Positions 51,685 through 62,077 are shown, numbered from the stretch's first letter. The stretch: DNA of 64,000 bases from QPIN01 sp965224575 (GCA_965224575.1 CBDCZQ010000001.1:124001-188000), one strand, 5' to 3'. Made by a program: numbers and translations. The notes: generated by a model from the letters alone, not told the origin.

Positions 51685-53807
51685 AGCTGCCCGCGAGTGT
51701 TCTAATTCTAATATTATTTGGCTTAATAATATTATCGTTGCAGTTAATGAGTTCTGCAACATTAGAATCCTCAGAATTAGGTGATATGTACTCGTGGCTA
51801 TTATTAGGTAATAGCATCGGGTCAATTATTTTATTAGCACTTATTGCGATTAATGTTTACTCTTTGGCTCGTGAATTAAAAAAGAGGGAAGCTGGGTCGA
51901 AACTGACGGCACGGATGATTTTTTTATTTGTATTACTTTCTATAGCACCAGCTGTTATTGTTTTTTATTTCTCTGTTCAGTTTTTAAATCAAAATATTGA
52001 TAGTTGGTTTAATGTGGAGCTAGATAAGGCGATGGAAGATGCTCTGGAGCTGAGTGAGGCTTCTTTAGATCAAAGGATGCGATTACATCTTAAGCAAACC
52101 CGGGAAATAGCTCGAGATATAAAGGGGAGATCTCAAACGCTAATAACACTAGAGCTGGGGGAATTGAGAAATAAAGTAGGTGCAACGGAAATAACACTAT
52201 TTTCACGGCAAGGGAATGTTATCGTTTCAAATAATATTAACCCCAGTGGTATTTTGCCTCAATTACCAGAAGAAGATATTTGGTTGCAGGCAAGGCAGAA
52301 TAGAGAATACTTTGCCTTGGGGCATAGCAAAAATGGTGAGCTTATTATTCAGGTGATAGTTCCTGTCTATGATGAGCCTCCAAATTATTTACAGGCATTA
52401 TTTTCTGTTCCAGTGCGGATTTCTGATTTGGCAGATTCAATTGATTTTGCTTTTGTACGTTACCAGGAAATGACCTTTTTACGAAACTCTTTAAAAACCA
52501 GTTTTTTATTAGTTTTATTTCTGGTTTTATTATTAAGTTTATTAGCTGCTATCTGGGTGGCTTTTATTAGTATTCGGCATATTGTGGCTCCAGTAAAAGA
52601 GCTGGTGAAAGGAACGCAAGCCGTTGCAAGTGGTAACTATAAGAATCAATTGCCTGTGATGAGTCAGGATGACTTAGGTTTTTTGGTTGAATCATTTAAT
52701 GAAATGACTCAACGAATAGCGATGTCAAATGATGAAATTATGGAAGCAGGCGTAGAGGTTGAGCATCAGCGAGCTTATCTGGAAACTGTTTTATCAAATT
52801 TAACAGCGGGTGTTATCAGTCTTGGTTCTACTCATAAAATACGGACTGCAAACCAGGCTGCTTATAGAATACTACATGTTCATGTGAGTCATTTTGTTGG
52901 GCAAAGTTTATTAGAGATTATTAAAGAACATGCGGAGTTAACGCATTTATTAAGTGAGATACAGTGTTTATTAGAGCAAGCTGAGGATATTTGGGAGCAG
53001 CGGTTTGCTTTTTTAGGGCCAAACGGACGTCAAGAATTACTATGTAGAGGAACTCCCTTATTTTCTTCTGCGGGTCAACGGGTGGGTGCAATTGTTGTTG
53101 TTGATGATGTAACGGATCTAATTCAGGCTCAAAAAAATGCAGCATGGGGTGAAGTTGCAAGACGATTGGCTCATGAAATTAAAAATCCATTAACGCCTAT
53201 CCAGCTAGCGGCAGAAAGACTGCAACACAAATTGGCAAAGGAATTGTCAGAGTCTTCAGCACAAGTGTTGCAACGATCAACACAAACGATTGTGCAGCAA
53301 GTAGAGGCCATGAAAAGAATGGTGGATGACTTTTCTGAGTATGCACGTCCAAGCAAAAAAAAGGTAGAGCGGGTTAATATCAGCACACTAGTCAGTGAAG
53401 TTCTAGCGTTATATATGCTACAGCCAGATATTAAGATTGAGACCGTGTTTAATTTTGAAGATGCTATGATTGAAGCCGATCCAGTCAGTATGCGGCAAGT
53501 TTTGCATAATTTAATTAAAAATGCACAGGAAGCTGTTGATAGAAAAGGGCGGATTGAAATAAAATTAAACAAAGTGATTTTAAATAACGCAGAATATGTA
53601 GAATTAGCGATTTATGATGATGGCTGTGGATTGAGTGAAGAACAAGCTGAAACTGTATTTGAACCTTATGTCACGAGTAAGGCCAAAGGAACAGGATTAG
53701 GTTTGGCAATTGTTAAGAAAATTATTGAAGAGCATGGCGGCGTAATATGGATAGATACAGCGTATAATAATGGTGCTGGATTTGTGATCCAGTTGCCCAC
53801 AATTTAG
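51666..53807 (+). CDS. ntrY: NtrY-like membrane sensor histidine kinase
   Basis: The ~713-residue kinase has two N-terminal helices plus a further pair flanking a ~200-residue periplasmic domain, then HAMP (~310-365), PAS (~370-480), a HisKA domain with the phospho-His in RRLAHEIKNPLTPIQLAAER (about residue 503), and HATPase boxes NLIKNAQEAV and KGTGLGLAIVKKIIEEHGG. It matches the NtrY family. It is followed 9 bp downstream by its NtrX-like response regulator. Confidence 0.92.
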   Translation: MAITKVKLPASVLILILFGLIILSLQLMSSATLESSELGDMYSWLLLGNSIGSIILLALIAINVYSLARELKKREAGSKLTARMIFLFVLLSIAPAVIVFYFSVQFLNQNIDSWFNVELDKAMEDALELSEASLDQRMRLHLKQTREIARDIKGRSQTLITLELGELRNKVGATEITLFSRQGNVIVSNNINPSGILPQLPEEDIWLQARQNREYFALGHSKNGELIIQVIVPVYDEPPNYLQALFSVPVRISDLADSIDFAFVRYQEMTFLRNSLKTSFLLVLFLVLLLSLLAAIWVAFISIRHIVAPVKELVKGTQAVASGNYKNQLPVMSQDDLGFLVESFNEMTQRIAMSNDEIMEAGVEVEHQRAYLETVLSNLTAGVISLGSTHKIRTANQAAYRILHVHVSHFVGQSLLEIIKEHAELTHLLSEIQCLLEQAEDIWEQRFAFLGPNGRQELLCRGTPLFSSAGQRVGAIVVVDDVTDLIQAQKNAAWGEVARRLAHEIKNPLTPIQLAAERLQHKLAKELSESSAQVLQRSTQTIVQQVEAMKRMVDDFSEYARPSKKKVERVNISTLVSEVLALYMLQPDIKIETVFNFEDAMIEADPVSMRQVLHNLIKNAQEAVDRKGRIEIKLNKVILNNAEYVELAIYDDGCGLSEEQAETVFEPYVTSKAKGTGLGLAIVKKIIEEHGGVIWIDTAYNNGAGFVIQLPTI

Positions 53808-53816
53808 GATAAAACA

Positions 53817-55178
53817 TTGAAAACAGAATTACCTTTTATACTTGTTGTTGATGATGAGCCGGATATTAGACAGCTAGTCTCAGAAATTCTTGAAGATGAA
53901 GGTTATCAGATCGAAATGGCTGAAAGTGCAACTTCAGCAAGAGTTAAAAAAAATCTGAGACAACCTAACTTGATATTACTTGACATCTGGATGCCAGACA
54001 CTGATGGAATTACTTTATTAAAAGAATGGGTGGCAGAAGATAAGTCGTTATGTCCGGTTATTATGATGTCAGGACATGGCTCTGTTGAATCAGCAGTGGA
54101 AGCAACAAGATTAGGGGCTTATGATTTTTTAGAAAAGCCGTTATCTTTAGCAAAATTATTGCTGACAGTCGAGCGAGCACTTGAGGCCAGCTACTTACAG
54201 CAGGAAAATGCGGGGCTTAAACAGCAGTTAATGCTGGAGATAGAGCCTGTAGGAAAAAGTGTAGCGATTGAACGAACTAAAGAACAATTGAAACGAGTGG
54301 CTCAGCATAATGCCAAATTATTACTCGTTGGTGAAGCAGGTGTTGGTAAAGAATTGTTTGCACGATATCTGCACAATAATTCTGCTCGTCGTGATGGCCC
54401 CTTTATTGATGTAGCAGTAGGAAGTATCTCACCTGAAAATTCAACAGTAGAATTTTTTGGTAAAGAAGAAAATGGAAAAGTTTACCAAGGACTTCTTGAG
54501 CAAGCGCATGGTGGTACTCTATTCTTGGGGGAAATTACAGGAATGGACCTGAAAACTCAGGCGCGATTGTTGAGTGCGCTGGAATCAAGTTCGTTTCTTA
54601 GGGTAGGAGGCAGTGAGTCAGTTCGTGTTGATATTAGAGTGATAGCATCAACACGGGTAGTGCTTGATGAAGAAGTTAACGAAGGGCGGTTTCGGCAAGA
54701 TTTATTTTATTTACTGAACGAAGTGTCTCTTGATATTTGTTCTTTAAGAGAGCATGGCGAGGATGTGCCAAGTTTGTTAAGTTATTATGTGGATTATTTT
54801 ATTAATGTAGAAAAACTTCCTTTTAGAAAGTTTTCTATGGCCTCACAAAATTATTTGAGAAACTATAGCTGGCCTGGAAATGTGAGAGAATTGAGAAATT
54901 TAGTTCAGCGGTTGATGATTTTAGGTGCAGGGGATGATATTGAATTAGATGAGGTCAAGACTGCATTAGGATCAATAGCGTCAGACCCTGTTTTGAATTC
55001 GGCTGTTCCAGATTTTTTTAACTTTCCTTTAAAGGAAGCCAGGGAACATTTTGAAAAATCTTATCTGGAATATCATTTTGAACAAACTGAGGGGAGTGTA
55101 GCAAAGCTTGCAGCAGCGATTGGTATGGAAAGAACTCACCTCTATCGTAAATTACATTCTCTAAATATAAAATTATAA
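53817..55178 (+). CDS. ntrX: NtrX-like response regulator with degenerate AAA+ domain
   Basis: The 453-residue protein has a receiver domain (phospho-acceptor D56 in LLDIWMPD), an AAA+ domain and a Fis-type HTH (VAKLAAAIGMERTHLYRKLH). Walker A is near-normal (GEAGVGKELFARYLH). However, the GAFTGA sigma-54-contact loop is missing (FFGKEENGKVYQGLLEQAHG), Walker B reads LFLGEI where family members usually have LFLDEI, and the second arginine-finger position is Leu (DLFYLLNE). It therefore probably does not activate sigma-54 promoters and works as a DNA-binding regulator. The start is TTG. Confidence 0.9.
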   Translation: MKTELPFILVVDDEPDIRQLVSEILEDEGYQIEMAESATSARVKKNLRQPNLILLDIWMPDTDGITLLKEWVAEDKSLCPVIMMSGHGSVESAVEATRLGAYDFLEKPLSLAKLLLTVERALEASYLQQENAGLKQQLMLEIEPVGKSVAIERTKEQLKRVAQHNAKLLLVGEAGVGKELFARYLHNNSARRDGPFIDVAVGSISPENSTVEFFGKEENGKVYQGLLEQAHGGTLFLGEITGMDLKTQARLLSALESSSFLRVGGSESVRVDIRVIASTRVVLDEEVNEGRFRQDLFYLLNEVSLDICSLREHGEDVPSLLSYYVDYFINVEKLPFRKFSMASQNYLRNYSWPGNVRELRNLVQRLMILGAGDDIELDEVKTALGSIASDPVLNSAVPDFFNFPLKEAREHFEKSYLEYHFEQTEGSVAKLAAAIGMERTHLYRKLHSLNIKL

Positions 55179-55253
55179 ATAAACTTGAAATAAATAAGTT
55201 TGTCTAGTACAATTTCCGCTTTTTAAGCCTTAATATTTTAACTGAAAGTATAG

Positions 55254-55682
55254 ATGAGAACATTTAGTGCAAAGCCAGCAGAAGTTAAGCGCGATTGGTA
55301 TGTAATTGATGCAGAAGGCAAGACATTGGGTCGCCTTGCTACTGAAGTTGCACGACGTCTTCGCGGCAAACATAAACCAGAATATACGCCACATGTTGAT
55401 ACTGGTGATTATATTATAGTAATAAACGCTGAAAAAATTGGTGTAACAGGCAATAAAGAAAGCGATAAAATGTACTATCATCATACTGGATATATTGGTA
55501 ACTTAAAGTCAGTAAGTTTAGGGAAATTAAGAAAAACTTTTCCTGATCGTATTATTAGGAAGGCAGTTGAAGGCATGTTGCCTAGAAATCCATTAGGTCG
55601 TGCAATGTACAAAAAACTAAAAGTATATGCAGGACCTTCTCACGATCACCAGGCTCAACAGCCGAAAGTTTTAGAATTATAG
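55254..55682 (+). CDS. rplM: 50S ribosomal protein L13
   Basis: L13 (142 residues) has the canonical start MRTFSAKPAEVKRDWYVIDA and the motif GMLPRNPLGRAMYKKLKVYA. It is followed 13 bp later by rpsI, the conserved L13-S9 operon. An AT-rich leader of ~75 bp precedes it. Confidence 0.98.
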   Translation: MRTFSAKPAEVKRDWYVIDAEGKTLGRLATEVARRLRGKHKPEYTPHVDTGDYIIVINAEKIGVTGNKESDKMYYHHTGYIGNLKSVSLGKLRKTFPDRIIRKAVEGMLPRNPLGRAMYKKLKVYAGPSHDHQAQQPKVLEL

Positions 55683-55695
55683 GATAAAAGAAAGT

Positions 55696-56085
55696 ATGGC
55701 AGCTCAATATTATGGAACAGGTCGTCGTAAAAGTGCAGTAGCACGAGTTTATGCAACGGTAGGTTCAGGAAAATTTACTATTAATAGCCAAACAATAGAA
55801 GAATATTTTGGTCGTAAGACAGACCAGATGCTTGCAAAGCAACCATTAGAACTTCTTGAAAAGACAGCGGATTTTGATTTGAATGTTGTTGTGAAAGGTG
55901 GTGGGCCTTCTGGCCAGGCAGGTGCTATTCGTCATGGTCTTACAAGAGCATTAATGGATTTTGATGAAGAATTACGTCCTGCATTGAGAGCAGCTGGATA
56001 TGTAACTCGTGATGCGCGTGTTGTAGAGCGTAAGAAAGTAGGGTTGCATAAAGCGAGAAAACGTCCTCAATACTCAAAACGTTAA
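55696..56085 (+). CDS. rpsI: 30S ribosomal protein S9
   Basis: S9 (129 residues) begins AAQYYGTGRRKSAVARVYAT and ends in the basic tail KKVGLHKARKRPQYSKR that reaches the ribosomal P site. A terminator follows at 56129. Confidence 0.98.
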   Translation: MAAQYYGTGRRKSAVARVYATVGSGKFTINSQTIEEYFGRKTDQMLAKQPLELLEKTADFDLNVVVKGGGPSGQAGAIRHGLTRALMDFDEELRPALRAAGYVTRDARVVERKKVGLHKARKRPQYSKR

Positions 56086-56454
56086 TCTCAATATTAGAAA
56101 AGAAGGTTGTTTTTACAATCATTTCTACAAAAAGGCCGTCGTCGAAAGACACGGCCTTTTTTGTTATTAGCTGCCAAAATTTAGATGTATAGGCATAAAT
56201 AGAGAATGTATCTTTGGAGTCTGTTTAATATCTAGTACAGCCATTGTTAATAGCTTGGGTTCGAAATTCTCATCTACTCCATGTAAACTCCGGTTTCTGT
56301 ACCCCGTCTGCACAAAACTACCAGGGATTCGTAACGATCTTGAGCAGGTTCTTGCAGATAAAGTTAGCAATGTTATCTTGAAAAAAAAAATAATGGCCCC
56401 AGATAATGTTCATTCAAATTAGTAAATTTTAGAATTACAGGATAGAGAGTAAAA
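56086..56454. other. Intergenic region between rpsI and htpG
   Basis: It contains the rpsI terminator (56129-56163) and then ~290 bp without a supported gene. A 67-codon minus-strand frame (56167-56370) has protein-like composition near its end, but no ribosome site or recognised family. Confidence 0.55.
56129..56163 (+). terminator. Intrinsic terminator of rplM-rpsI
   Basis: AAAAGGCCGT pairs with ACGGCCTTTT around an 11-nt loop, followed by a T-rich run. It lies 44 bp after the rpsI stop codon. Confidence 0.9.
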
Positions 56455-58383
56455 ATGACTGTTGAAGCAAAAAAAGAAACGTTGGGGTTTCAGACTGAAG
56501 TTAAGCACTTGTTGCATCTGATGATTAATTCTTTGTACAGTAACAAAGAAATTTTTCTTCGCGAATTGATTTCGAATGGCTCTGATGCAGCGGATAAATT
56601 ACGTTTTGAAGCCTTATCGAATGAAAGTCTTTATGAAGGTAATAGTGATCTTTCAATTCGAGTTGATTTTGATAAAGATGAACGGACTATTACGATTGCA
56701 GATTCTGGCATTGGTATGACCAGAGAAGAAGTACAGGACCATATTGGTACAATTGCAAAATCGGGAACAAAGCAGTTTTTTGAGAAGTTAACGGGAGACC
56801 AAGCTAAAGATAGTGAGCTGATTGGGCAGTTTGGTGTAGGGTTTTATTCTGCATTTATTGTTGCTGATAAAGTAACACTCACTACACGTAAAGCAGGAAC
56901 AAAAGAAGCTGTTCGATGGATATCAGCTGGTGAGGGTGATTACACCATAGAAACAGTTGATAAAGAAACTCGTGGAACAGAAATAGTTTTACACCTTAAA
57001 GAGGGTGAAGATGAATTTTTGGATGGCTATAGATTGAGATCAATCATCAAGAAATTTTCAGATCATATTTCTTTGCCAATTATCATGAGTCAGGATATTC
57101 CTGCCGAAACAGATGAGGACGGTAAAGAAACAGCACCTGCACGTATTGAAGATGAAACTGTCAACAGTGCCTCAGCATTGTGGACCAAGTCAAAAGATGA
57201 TATTTCTGATGATGATTATAATGAATTCTATAAGCATGTAGGTCATGATTTTCAAGATCCTTTGACGCATGTCCATAGTAAAGTTGAAGGTGTTAACGAA
57301 TATACTTTGTTGCTTTATGTGCCTGCGAAAGCACCTTTTGATATGTGGGATAGAGATGCTAAGCATGGTATTAAACTCTATATTCGTAAAGTTTTTATTA
57401 CTGATGATGCTGAGCAATTAATGCCGCGTTATTTACGTTTTGTTCGAGGTGTGATTGATGCCGATTCATTGCCACTTAATGTATCAAGAGAAATTTTACA
57501 ACAAAGTAAACAAATTAGCACAATCAAAGCTGGAGCAGTAAAAAAGGTTCTAGGGCTATTAAAGTCCATGGCTAAAAACGATGCAGAAAAGTACGAAAAG
57601 TTTTGGTCTGAGTTTGGAAATGTTATTAAAGAAGGTGTGATTGAAGATCACAAAAATAAAGATGCTGTTGCAAAATTGTTGCGCTTTTCTTCGACTCATA
57701 CGGATAAAGAAAAACAGGATGTAGCACTTGCCGATTATGTAGGGCGAATGAAAGAGGGGCAAGAAAAAATTTATTATGTGACTGCTGACAGCTTTTCTGC
57801 AGCAAAAAATAGTCCTCATTTAGAAATATTCCGTAAAAAAGGCGTGGAAGTCATCTTAATGGCTGACCGTGTTGATGAATGGTTAATTTCTAATCTAACT
57901 GAATTTGAAGGGAAGTCGCTTCAATCAGTCGCCAAAGGTGAGTTAGATCTAGATAAACTTGATACTGAAGAAGATAAAAAAGAGAAAGAAGATACTAATA
58001 AAGATTTTGAATCTGTTCTTAAACAGATGAAAGAAGTCTTAGGTGAAAAAGTTAGTGATGTGCGTGTTACAAATCGCTTAACTGATTCCCCTGCTTGCCT
58101 GGTTACTGGGGATAATGATATGAGCCTCAATATGGAGCGTATTATGAAAGAAGCTGGGCAATCAATGAGTATGATGGGTATGGGTGGATCAAAGCCTATT
58201 TTTGAAATTAACCCAGCACATGCGTTAGTGACTAATATAAAAGGTGAGGCAGATGATGAGCGGTTTGCTGATATAACTAATATATTATTTGACCAGGCTA
58301 TTCTTAGTGAGGGTGGGCAATTGGATGATCCAAGTGCATTTGTTCATAAATTAAACGGATTGTTACAAGGTTTGTTAAAATAG
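56455..58383 (+). CDS. htpG: Molecular chaperone HtpG (Hsp90)
   Basis: HtpG (642 residues) has the GHKL ATPase motifs: LFLRELISNGSDAADKLRF, DSGIGMTREEVQDHIGTIAK and GQFGVGFYSAF. The middle domain has GVIDADSLPLNVSREILQQS, with the catalytic Arg. A C-terminal dimerisation domain completes it. Length is typical. Its own terminator follows. Confidence 0.98.
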   Translation: MTVEAKKETLGFQTEVKHLLHLMINSLYSNKEIFLRELISNGSDAADKLRFEALSNESLYEGNSDLSIRVDFDKDERTITIADSGIGMTREEVQDHIGTIAKSGTKQFFEKLTGDQAKDSELIGQFGVGFYSAFIVADKVTLTTRKAGTKEAVRWISAGEGDYTIETVDKETRGTEIVLHLKEGEDEFLDGYRLRSIIKKFSDHISLPIIMSQDIPAETDEDGKETAPARIEDETVNSASALWTKSKDDISDDDYNEFYKHVGHDFQDPLTHVHSKVEGVNEYTLLLYVPAKAPFDMWDRDAKHGIKLYIRKVFITDDAEQLMPRYLRFVRGVIDADSLPLNVSREILQQSKQISTIKAGAVKKVLGLLKSMAKNDAEKYEKFWSEFGNVIKEGVIEDHKNKDAVAKLLRFSSTHTDKEKQDVALADYVGRMKEGQEKIYYVTADSFSAAKNSPHLEIFRKKGVEVILMADRVDEWLISNLTEFEGKSLQSVAKGELDLDKLDTEEDKKEKEDTNKDFESVLKQMKEVLGEKVSDVRVTNRLTDSPACLVTGDNDMSLNMERIMKEAGQSMSMMGMGGSKPIFEINPAHALVTNIKGEADDERFADITNILFDQAILSEGGQLDDPSAFVHKLNGLLQGLLK

Positions 58384-58407
58384 AACCGGAATAGTACAAA
58401 GTTAAAT

Positions 58408-58438
58408 AAAAAAGGTCGGTTATTCCGGCCTTTTTTAT
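58408..58438 (+). terminator. Intrinsic terminator of htpG
   Basis: AAAAGGTCGG pairs with CCGGCCTTTT (one G-T wobble) around TTATT, followed by a T run, 25 bp after the htpG stop. Confidence 0.88.
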
Positions 58439-58502
58439 TGCTCCTGGATGTTTTGGACTCAGTTTCCCCATTCATCAATTAATAGAAATACCCTATAGTT
58501 TA

Positions 58503-59618
58503 ATGGAATTCAAATTAAATAATACCGATGGGTTTGCTCGCAGAGGGCAATTGACCTTTGCTCGCGGAGTAATTGAAACACCAATTTTTATGCCAGTAGG
58601 AACTTATGGTTCAGTTAAATCATTAACGCCAGAAGATTTAACAGGACTTGGTGCGCAAATAATTTTAGGCAATACATTTCATCTAATGCTACGCCCCGGA
58701 ATGGATGTGGTTAAAGCCCATGGTGATTTGCATGATTTTATGCATTGGGATAAGCCTATTTTGACTGATTCTGGTGGTTTCCAGGTTTTTAGCTTGGGAG
58801 CAATGAGAAAAATTACTGAAGAAGGAGTGACCTTTAAATCACCGATTAATGGAAGTAAGATTTTTATGGGGCCTGAAGAATCAATGCAGGTTCAGCGTGA
58901 TTTAGGTTCTGATATTGTGATGATCTTTGATGAATGCACCCCTTATCCTGCGGCCGAAATAGAGGCGGCAGATTCAATGCGACTATCTTTGCGGTGGGCT
59001 GAACGGAGTAAAAAATCCCATGGAGAAAACCCAGCTGCATTATTTGGTATTGTTCAGGGTGGAATGTATGAACATTTGCGGCAAGAATCGATTAATAGTT
59101 TGATTGAAATTGGTTTTGATGGCTACGCGATAGGTGGGCTTTCAGTTGGCGAGCCAAAGGATGAAATGATGGCAACACTGGATGTGATCCATAAAAAAAT
59201 GCCAACTAATAAGCCAAGATATTTAATGGGTGTTGGTACCCCAGAAGATTTAGTCGAGGCCGTCAGACGAGGTATTGATATGTTTGATTGTGTCATGCCT
59301 ACTAGAAATGCCAGAAATGGTCATTTGTTTACTAGTAAAGGAGTGATAAAAATAAGGAATAGTCAGTATGAATTTGATACTCGACCCTTAGACGAAGATT
59401 GCGTTTGCTATACTTGCCAGAATTATTCTCGATCTTATTTACGCCACTTAGATAAATGTAAAGAAATGCAAGGGTCTAGATTAAATACAATTCATAATCT
59501 TTATTACTATTTAAAGTTAATGGAAGATATGCGAGAAGCGATTGAAAAGAGTAAATTTGAAAACTTTATTAAGCAATTTTATCAGCTAAGGAGTAAAGCG
59601 ATTCCAACTGTGGCATAA
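58503..59618 (+). CDS. tgt: Queuine tRNA-ribosyltransferase
   Basis: Tgt (371 residues) exchanges guanine-34 for preQ1 in GUN-anticodon tRNAs. LTDSGGFQVFSLG holds one catalytic Asp, GIVQGGMYEHLR and YAIGGLSVGEP are conserved, DCVMPTRNARNGHLFT holds the nucleophilic region, and CVCYTCQNYSRSYLRHL binds zinc. The order tgt-yajC-secD-secF is the classical gammaproteobacterial one. Confidence 0.97.
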   Translation: MEFKLNNTDGFARRGQLTFARGVIETPIFMPVGTYGSVKSLTPEDLTGLGAQIILGNTFHLMLRPGMDVVKAHGDLHDFMHWDKPILTDSGGFQVFSLGAMRKITEEGVTFKSPINGSKIFMGPEESMQVQRDLGSDIVMIFDECTPYPAAEIEAADSMRLSLRWAERSKKSHGENPAALFGIVQGGMYEHLRQESINSLIEIGFDGYAIGGLSVGEPKDEMMATLDVIHKKMPTNKPRYLMGVGTPEDLVEAVRRGIDMFDCVMPTRNARNGHLFTSKGVIKIRNSQYEFDTRPLDEDCVCYTCQNYSRSYLRHLDKCKEMQGSRLNTIHNLYYYLKLMEDMREAIEKSKFENFIKQFYQLRSKAIPTVA

Positions 59619-59686
59619 TAAAGAGCTTTGGTCTGAACTAAGAAACGATTCAGAGCCGTTAATAATTATTATAATTGAGGTTGACA

Positions 59687-60031
59687 ATGAGTTTTTTTAT
59701 ATCTGATGCAATGGCGCAGGCAGCTCCAGAAGCGACACCTGGTCTTGAAGGGCTACTGTTTCCATTAGCTATTTTATTATTTTTCTATTTTTTATTTATT
59801 CGACCACAGCAAAAGAGAACAAAGGAACAAAAACAAATGCTGGATGCTCTTTCAAAGGGTGCAGAGATCGTGACTAGTGGTGGTGTTTTAGGTAAAGTTG
59901 TAGAGGTTGATGATAATTTTGTAAAAATTGAAGTATGTGATAATACTTTTATACAAGTTCAACGTCATGCGATTACTAGTATGATGCCTAAAGGTACTTA
60001 TAAATCAGTTAATAAAAAAGTTAGAAAATAA
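59687..60031 (+). CDS. yajC: Preprotein translocase subunit YajC
   Basis: YajC (114 residues) has one membrane helix (LLFPLAILLFFYFLFIRP) followed by the signature QQKRTKEQKQMLDALSKGAE and EIVTSGGVLGKVVEVDDNFV. It associates with SecDF-YidC at the inner membrane. ATG 59687 with GAGG upstream is preferred to a start 12 bp earlier. Confidence 0.96.
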   Translation: MSFFISDAMAQAAPEATPGLEGLLFPLAILLFFYFLFIRPQQKRTKEQKQMLDALSKGAEIVTSGGVLGKVVEVDDNFVKIEVCDNTFIQVQRHAITSMMPKGTYKSVNKKVRK

Positions 60032-60229
60032 ATGAAAGCCTGACTTTGTGATTTTATATGCTGTAGTATTGAAATTAATAAGCATTTGATTTTTATAGTA
60101 TTAATAGGTTGTAAGTCGCATTTAGGGTTTGTTTTTAAAGTTCAATATACAGTCTGTTGAATTAAGGAATGAGAGGGTGCTGACATTTTTTTAGTACTCA
60201 TTTCATAGTGTTTAATCGTTGGAAAAAAA

Positions 60230-62077
60230 ATGCAAAACCGTTACCCTCTTTGGAAAAATATTCTTATTCTGGTCGTTTTAGCGCTTGGAGTCTTCTATGC
60301 ATTACCTAATTTATTTGGTAATGACCCATCCGTTCAATTATCTTCATCAACGACAACTAAATTTGAGCAATCAAAAGCAGATGAAATTGAAACTAAAATA
60401 AAAAACTCAGGTATTCCATTAAAATCTTTTGAGTTTGAAGATGGAAAAATTCTTGCTCGGTTTAATAATACAGATGATCAGTTGAAAGTTGCTGATATAT
60501 TGAGAGAAACCAAAGGGCGTGATACAACGGTTGCTTTAAATTTAGCACCAGCAACACCAGAATGGTTGCGTTCATTTGGAGCCGACCCTATGTATTTAGG
60601 TCTTGATCTACGTGGTGGCGTTCATTTTCTATTAGAAGTGGATATGGATGCTGCAATTACTCAGGCCGAAGATCGTTATTATAATGATATACGTTCTGCT
60701 TTGAGGGCAAAAAAGATCAGGTATCAGTCCGTTACCAGAGATAATGGTCGAATTAAAGTAAAGCTTAAAACAGAACAAGATAAGTTGGCAGTTGTGGAAA
60801 TCATGTCTGATGATTTTAAAGAGCTGAATATTGTGGAAGGAAAAGAGCTTACAGAATTGTTTGCTAGTATTTCTGAAAATGCGCAACAAGAAATTAAGAA
60901 GTTTGCTTTAGCTCAAAATATGACAACTTTACGAAATCGAGTTAATGAAATTGGGGTTGCTGAACCCGTCATTCAACAACAAGGTGATAATCGAATCGTT
61001 GTCCAGTTACCAGGTGTTCAAGATACTACTCGAGCTAAAGAAATATTAGGGACAACAGCAACATTAGAGTACCGTTTAGCAGATGTTGAACATGATGTGC
61101 AAAAAGCTGTTAGTGGACACGCACCTATTGGTTCAAGATTGTTTTATGAGAAAAATGGACAGCCGATATTACTTAAGCGTCGCGTTATCGTAACAGGTGA
61201 TCAAATTGTTGATGCTTCTTCTGGTTTTGATCAAAATGGTGCTGCTGCTGTGTTTATTACCTTAAATGGTATCGGTGCAAAAAAGATGGGCAAAATGACT
61301 CAGAAGAATATCGGTAAACCGATGGCTGTCGTTTTTATAGAATATAAAAATGAAACTCGAATAGTCAAAGGGGAAAAAATCAGGAAAAAGGAAAAAATAG
61401 AAAAAGTTATCAGTGTGGCGACAATTAGAGATACTTTTAGCAAAAAATTTCAAACAACGGGGCTAGATAATCCTCAAGAAGCGCGTAATTTAGCTCTTTT
61501 GTTAAGAGCTGGTGCATTAGCAGCACCTGTGGATATTGTTGAAGAACGTACTGTAGGGCCTAGTTTAGGACAAGATAATATCAATAAAGGATTGATGTCT
61601 GTTTTAGTTGGCTTTGTCTTAGTTCTGATTTTTATGGCGGTTTACTACAAGACTTTTGGACTCATTGCAAATGTTGCTTTAGGGTTTAATTTGGTTATTA
61701 TTGTTGCTGTTCTGTCTTTGATACAGGCAACTCTGACTTTGCCAGGTATTGCTGGTATTGTATTAACGGTCGGAATGGCGGTTGATGCGAATGTATTAAT
61801 ATTTGAAAGAATTAAAGAAGAAATAAAGAATGGAAATACACCGCAATCGAGTATTTTTACTGGCTACGAAAAAGCGTTTGTGACTATTTTGGATGCGAAT
61901 ATCACTACATTATTGGTTGCTTTAGTGTTATTTGGTTTTGGCACAGGCGCTATTAAAGGTTTTGCTGTCACCTTATCTATCGGTATCTTGGTTTCTCTGT
62001 TTACCGCAATTTTAGGGACAAGAATGATAGTGAATAAGGTGTATGGGAATCGCCATGTTGAAAAATTGTCAATTTAA
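60230..62077 (+). CDS. secD: Protein translocase subunit SecD
   Basis: SecD (615 residues) uses proton motive force to aid late translocation. The first helix is ILILVVLALGVFYALPNLF; DPMYLGLDLRGGVHFLLEVD is the family signature; the periplasmic domain spans ~140-440; the C-terminal RND-like helices contain GMAVDANVLIFERIKEE. secF follows 24 bp later. Confidence 0.97.
   Translation: MQNRYPLWKNILILVVLALGVFYALPNLFGNDPSVQLSSSTTTKFEQSKADEIETKIKNSGIPLKSFEFEDGKILARFNNTDDQLKVADILRETKGRDTTVALNLAPATPEWLRSFGADPMYLGLDLRGGVHFLLEVDMDAAITQAEDRYYNDIRSALRAKKIRYQSVTRDNGRIKVKLKTEQDKLAVVEIMSDDFKELNIVEGKELTELFASISENAQQEIKKFALAQNMTTLRNRVNEIGVAEPVIQQQGDNRIVVQLPGVQDTTRAKEILGTTATLEYRLADVEHDVQKAVSGHAPIGSRLFYEKNGQPILLKRRVIVTGDQIVDASSGFDQNGAAAVFITLNGIGAKKMGKMTQKNIGKPMAVVFIEYKNETRIVKGEKIRKKEKIEKVISVATIRDTFSKKFQTTGLDNPQEARNLALLLRAGALAAPVDIVEERTVGPSLGQDNINKGLMSVLVGFVLVLIFMAVYYKTFGLIANVALGFNLVIIVAVLSLIQATLTLPGIAGIVLTVGMAVDANVLIFERIKEEIKNGNTPQSSIFTGYEKAFVTILDANITTLLVALVLFGFGTGAIKGFAVTLSIGILVSLFTAILGTRMIVNKVYGNRHVEKLSI

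Noticed and set aside
56250..56300. GGGTTCGAAATTC resembling a tRNA T-arm
   Set aside because: No acceptor, D or anticodon stems can be formed around it.
56167..56370. 67-codon minus-strand frame after rpsI
   Set aside because: No ribosome site, no neighbours on that strand and no recognised domain; composition alone is not enough.
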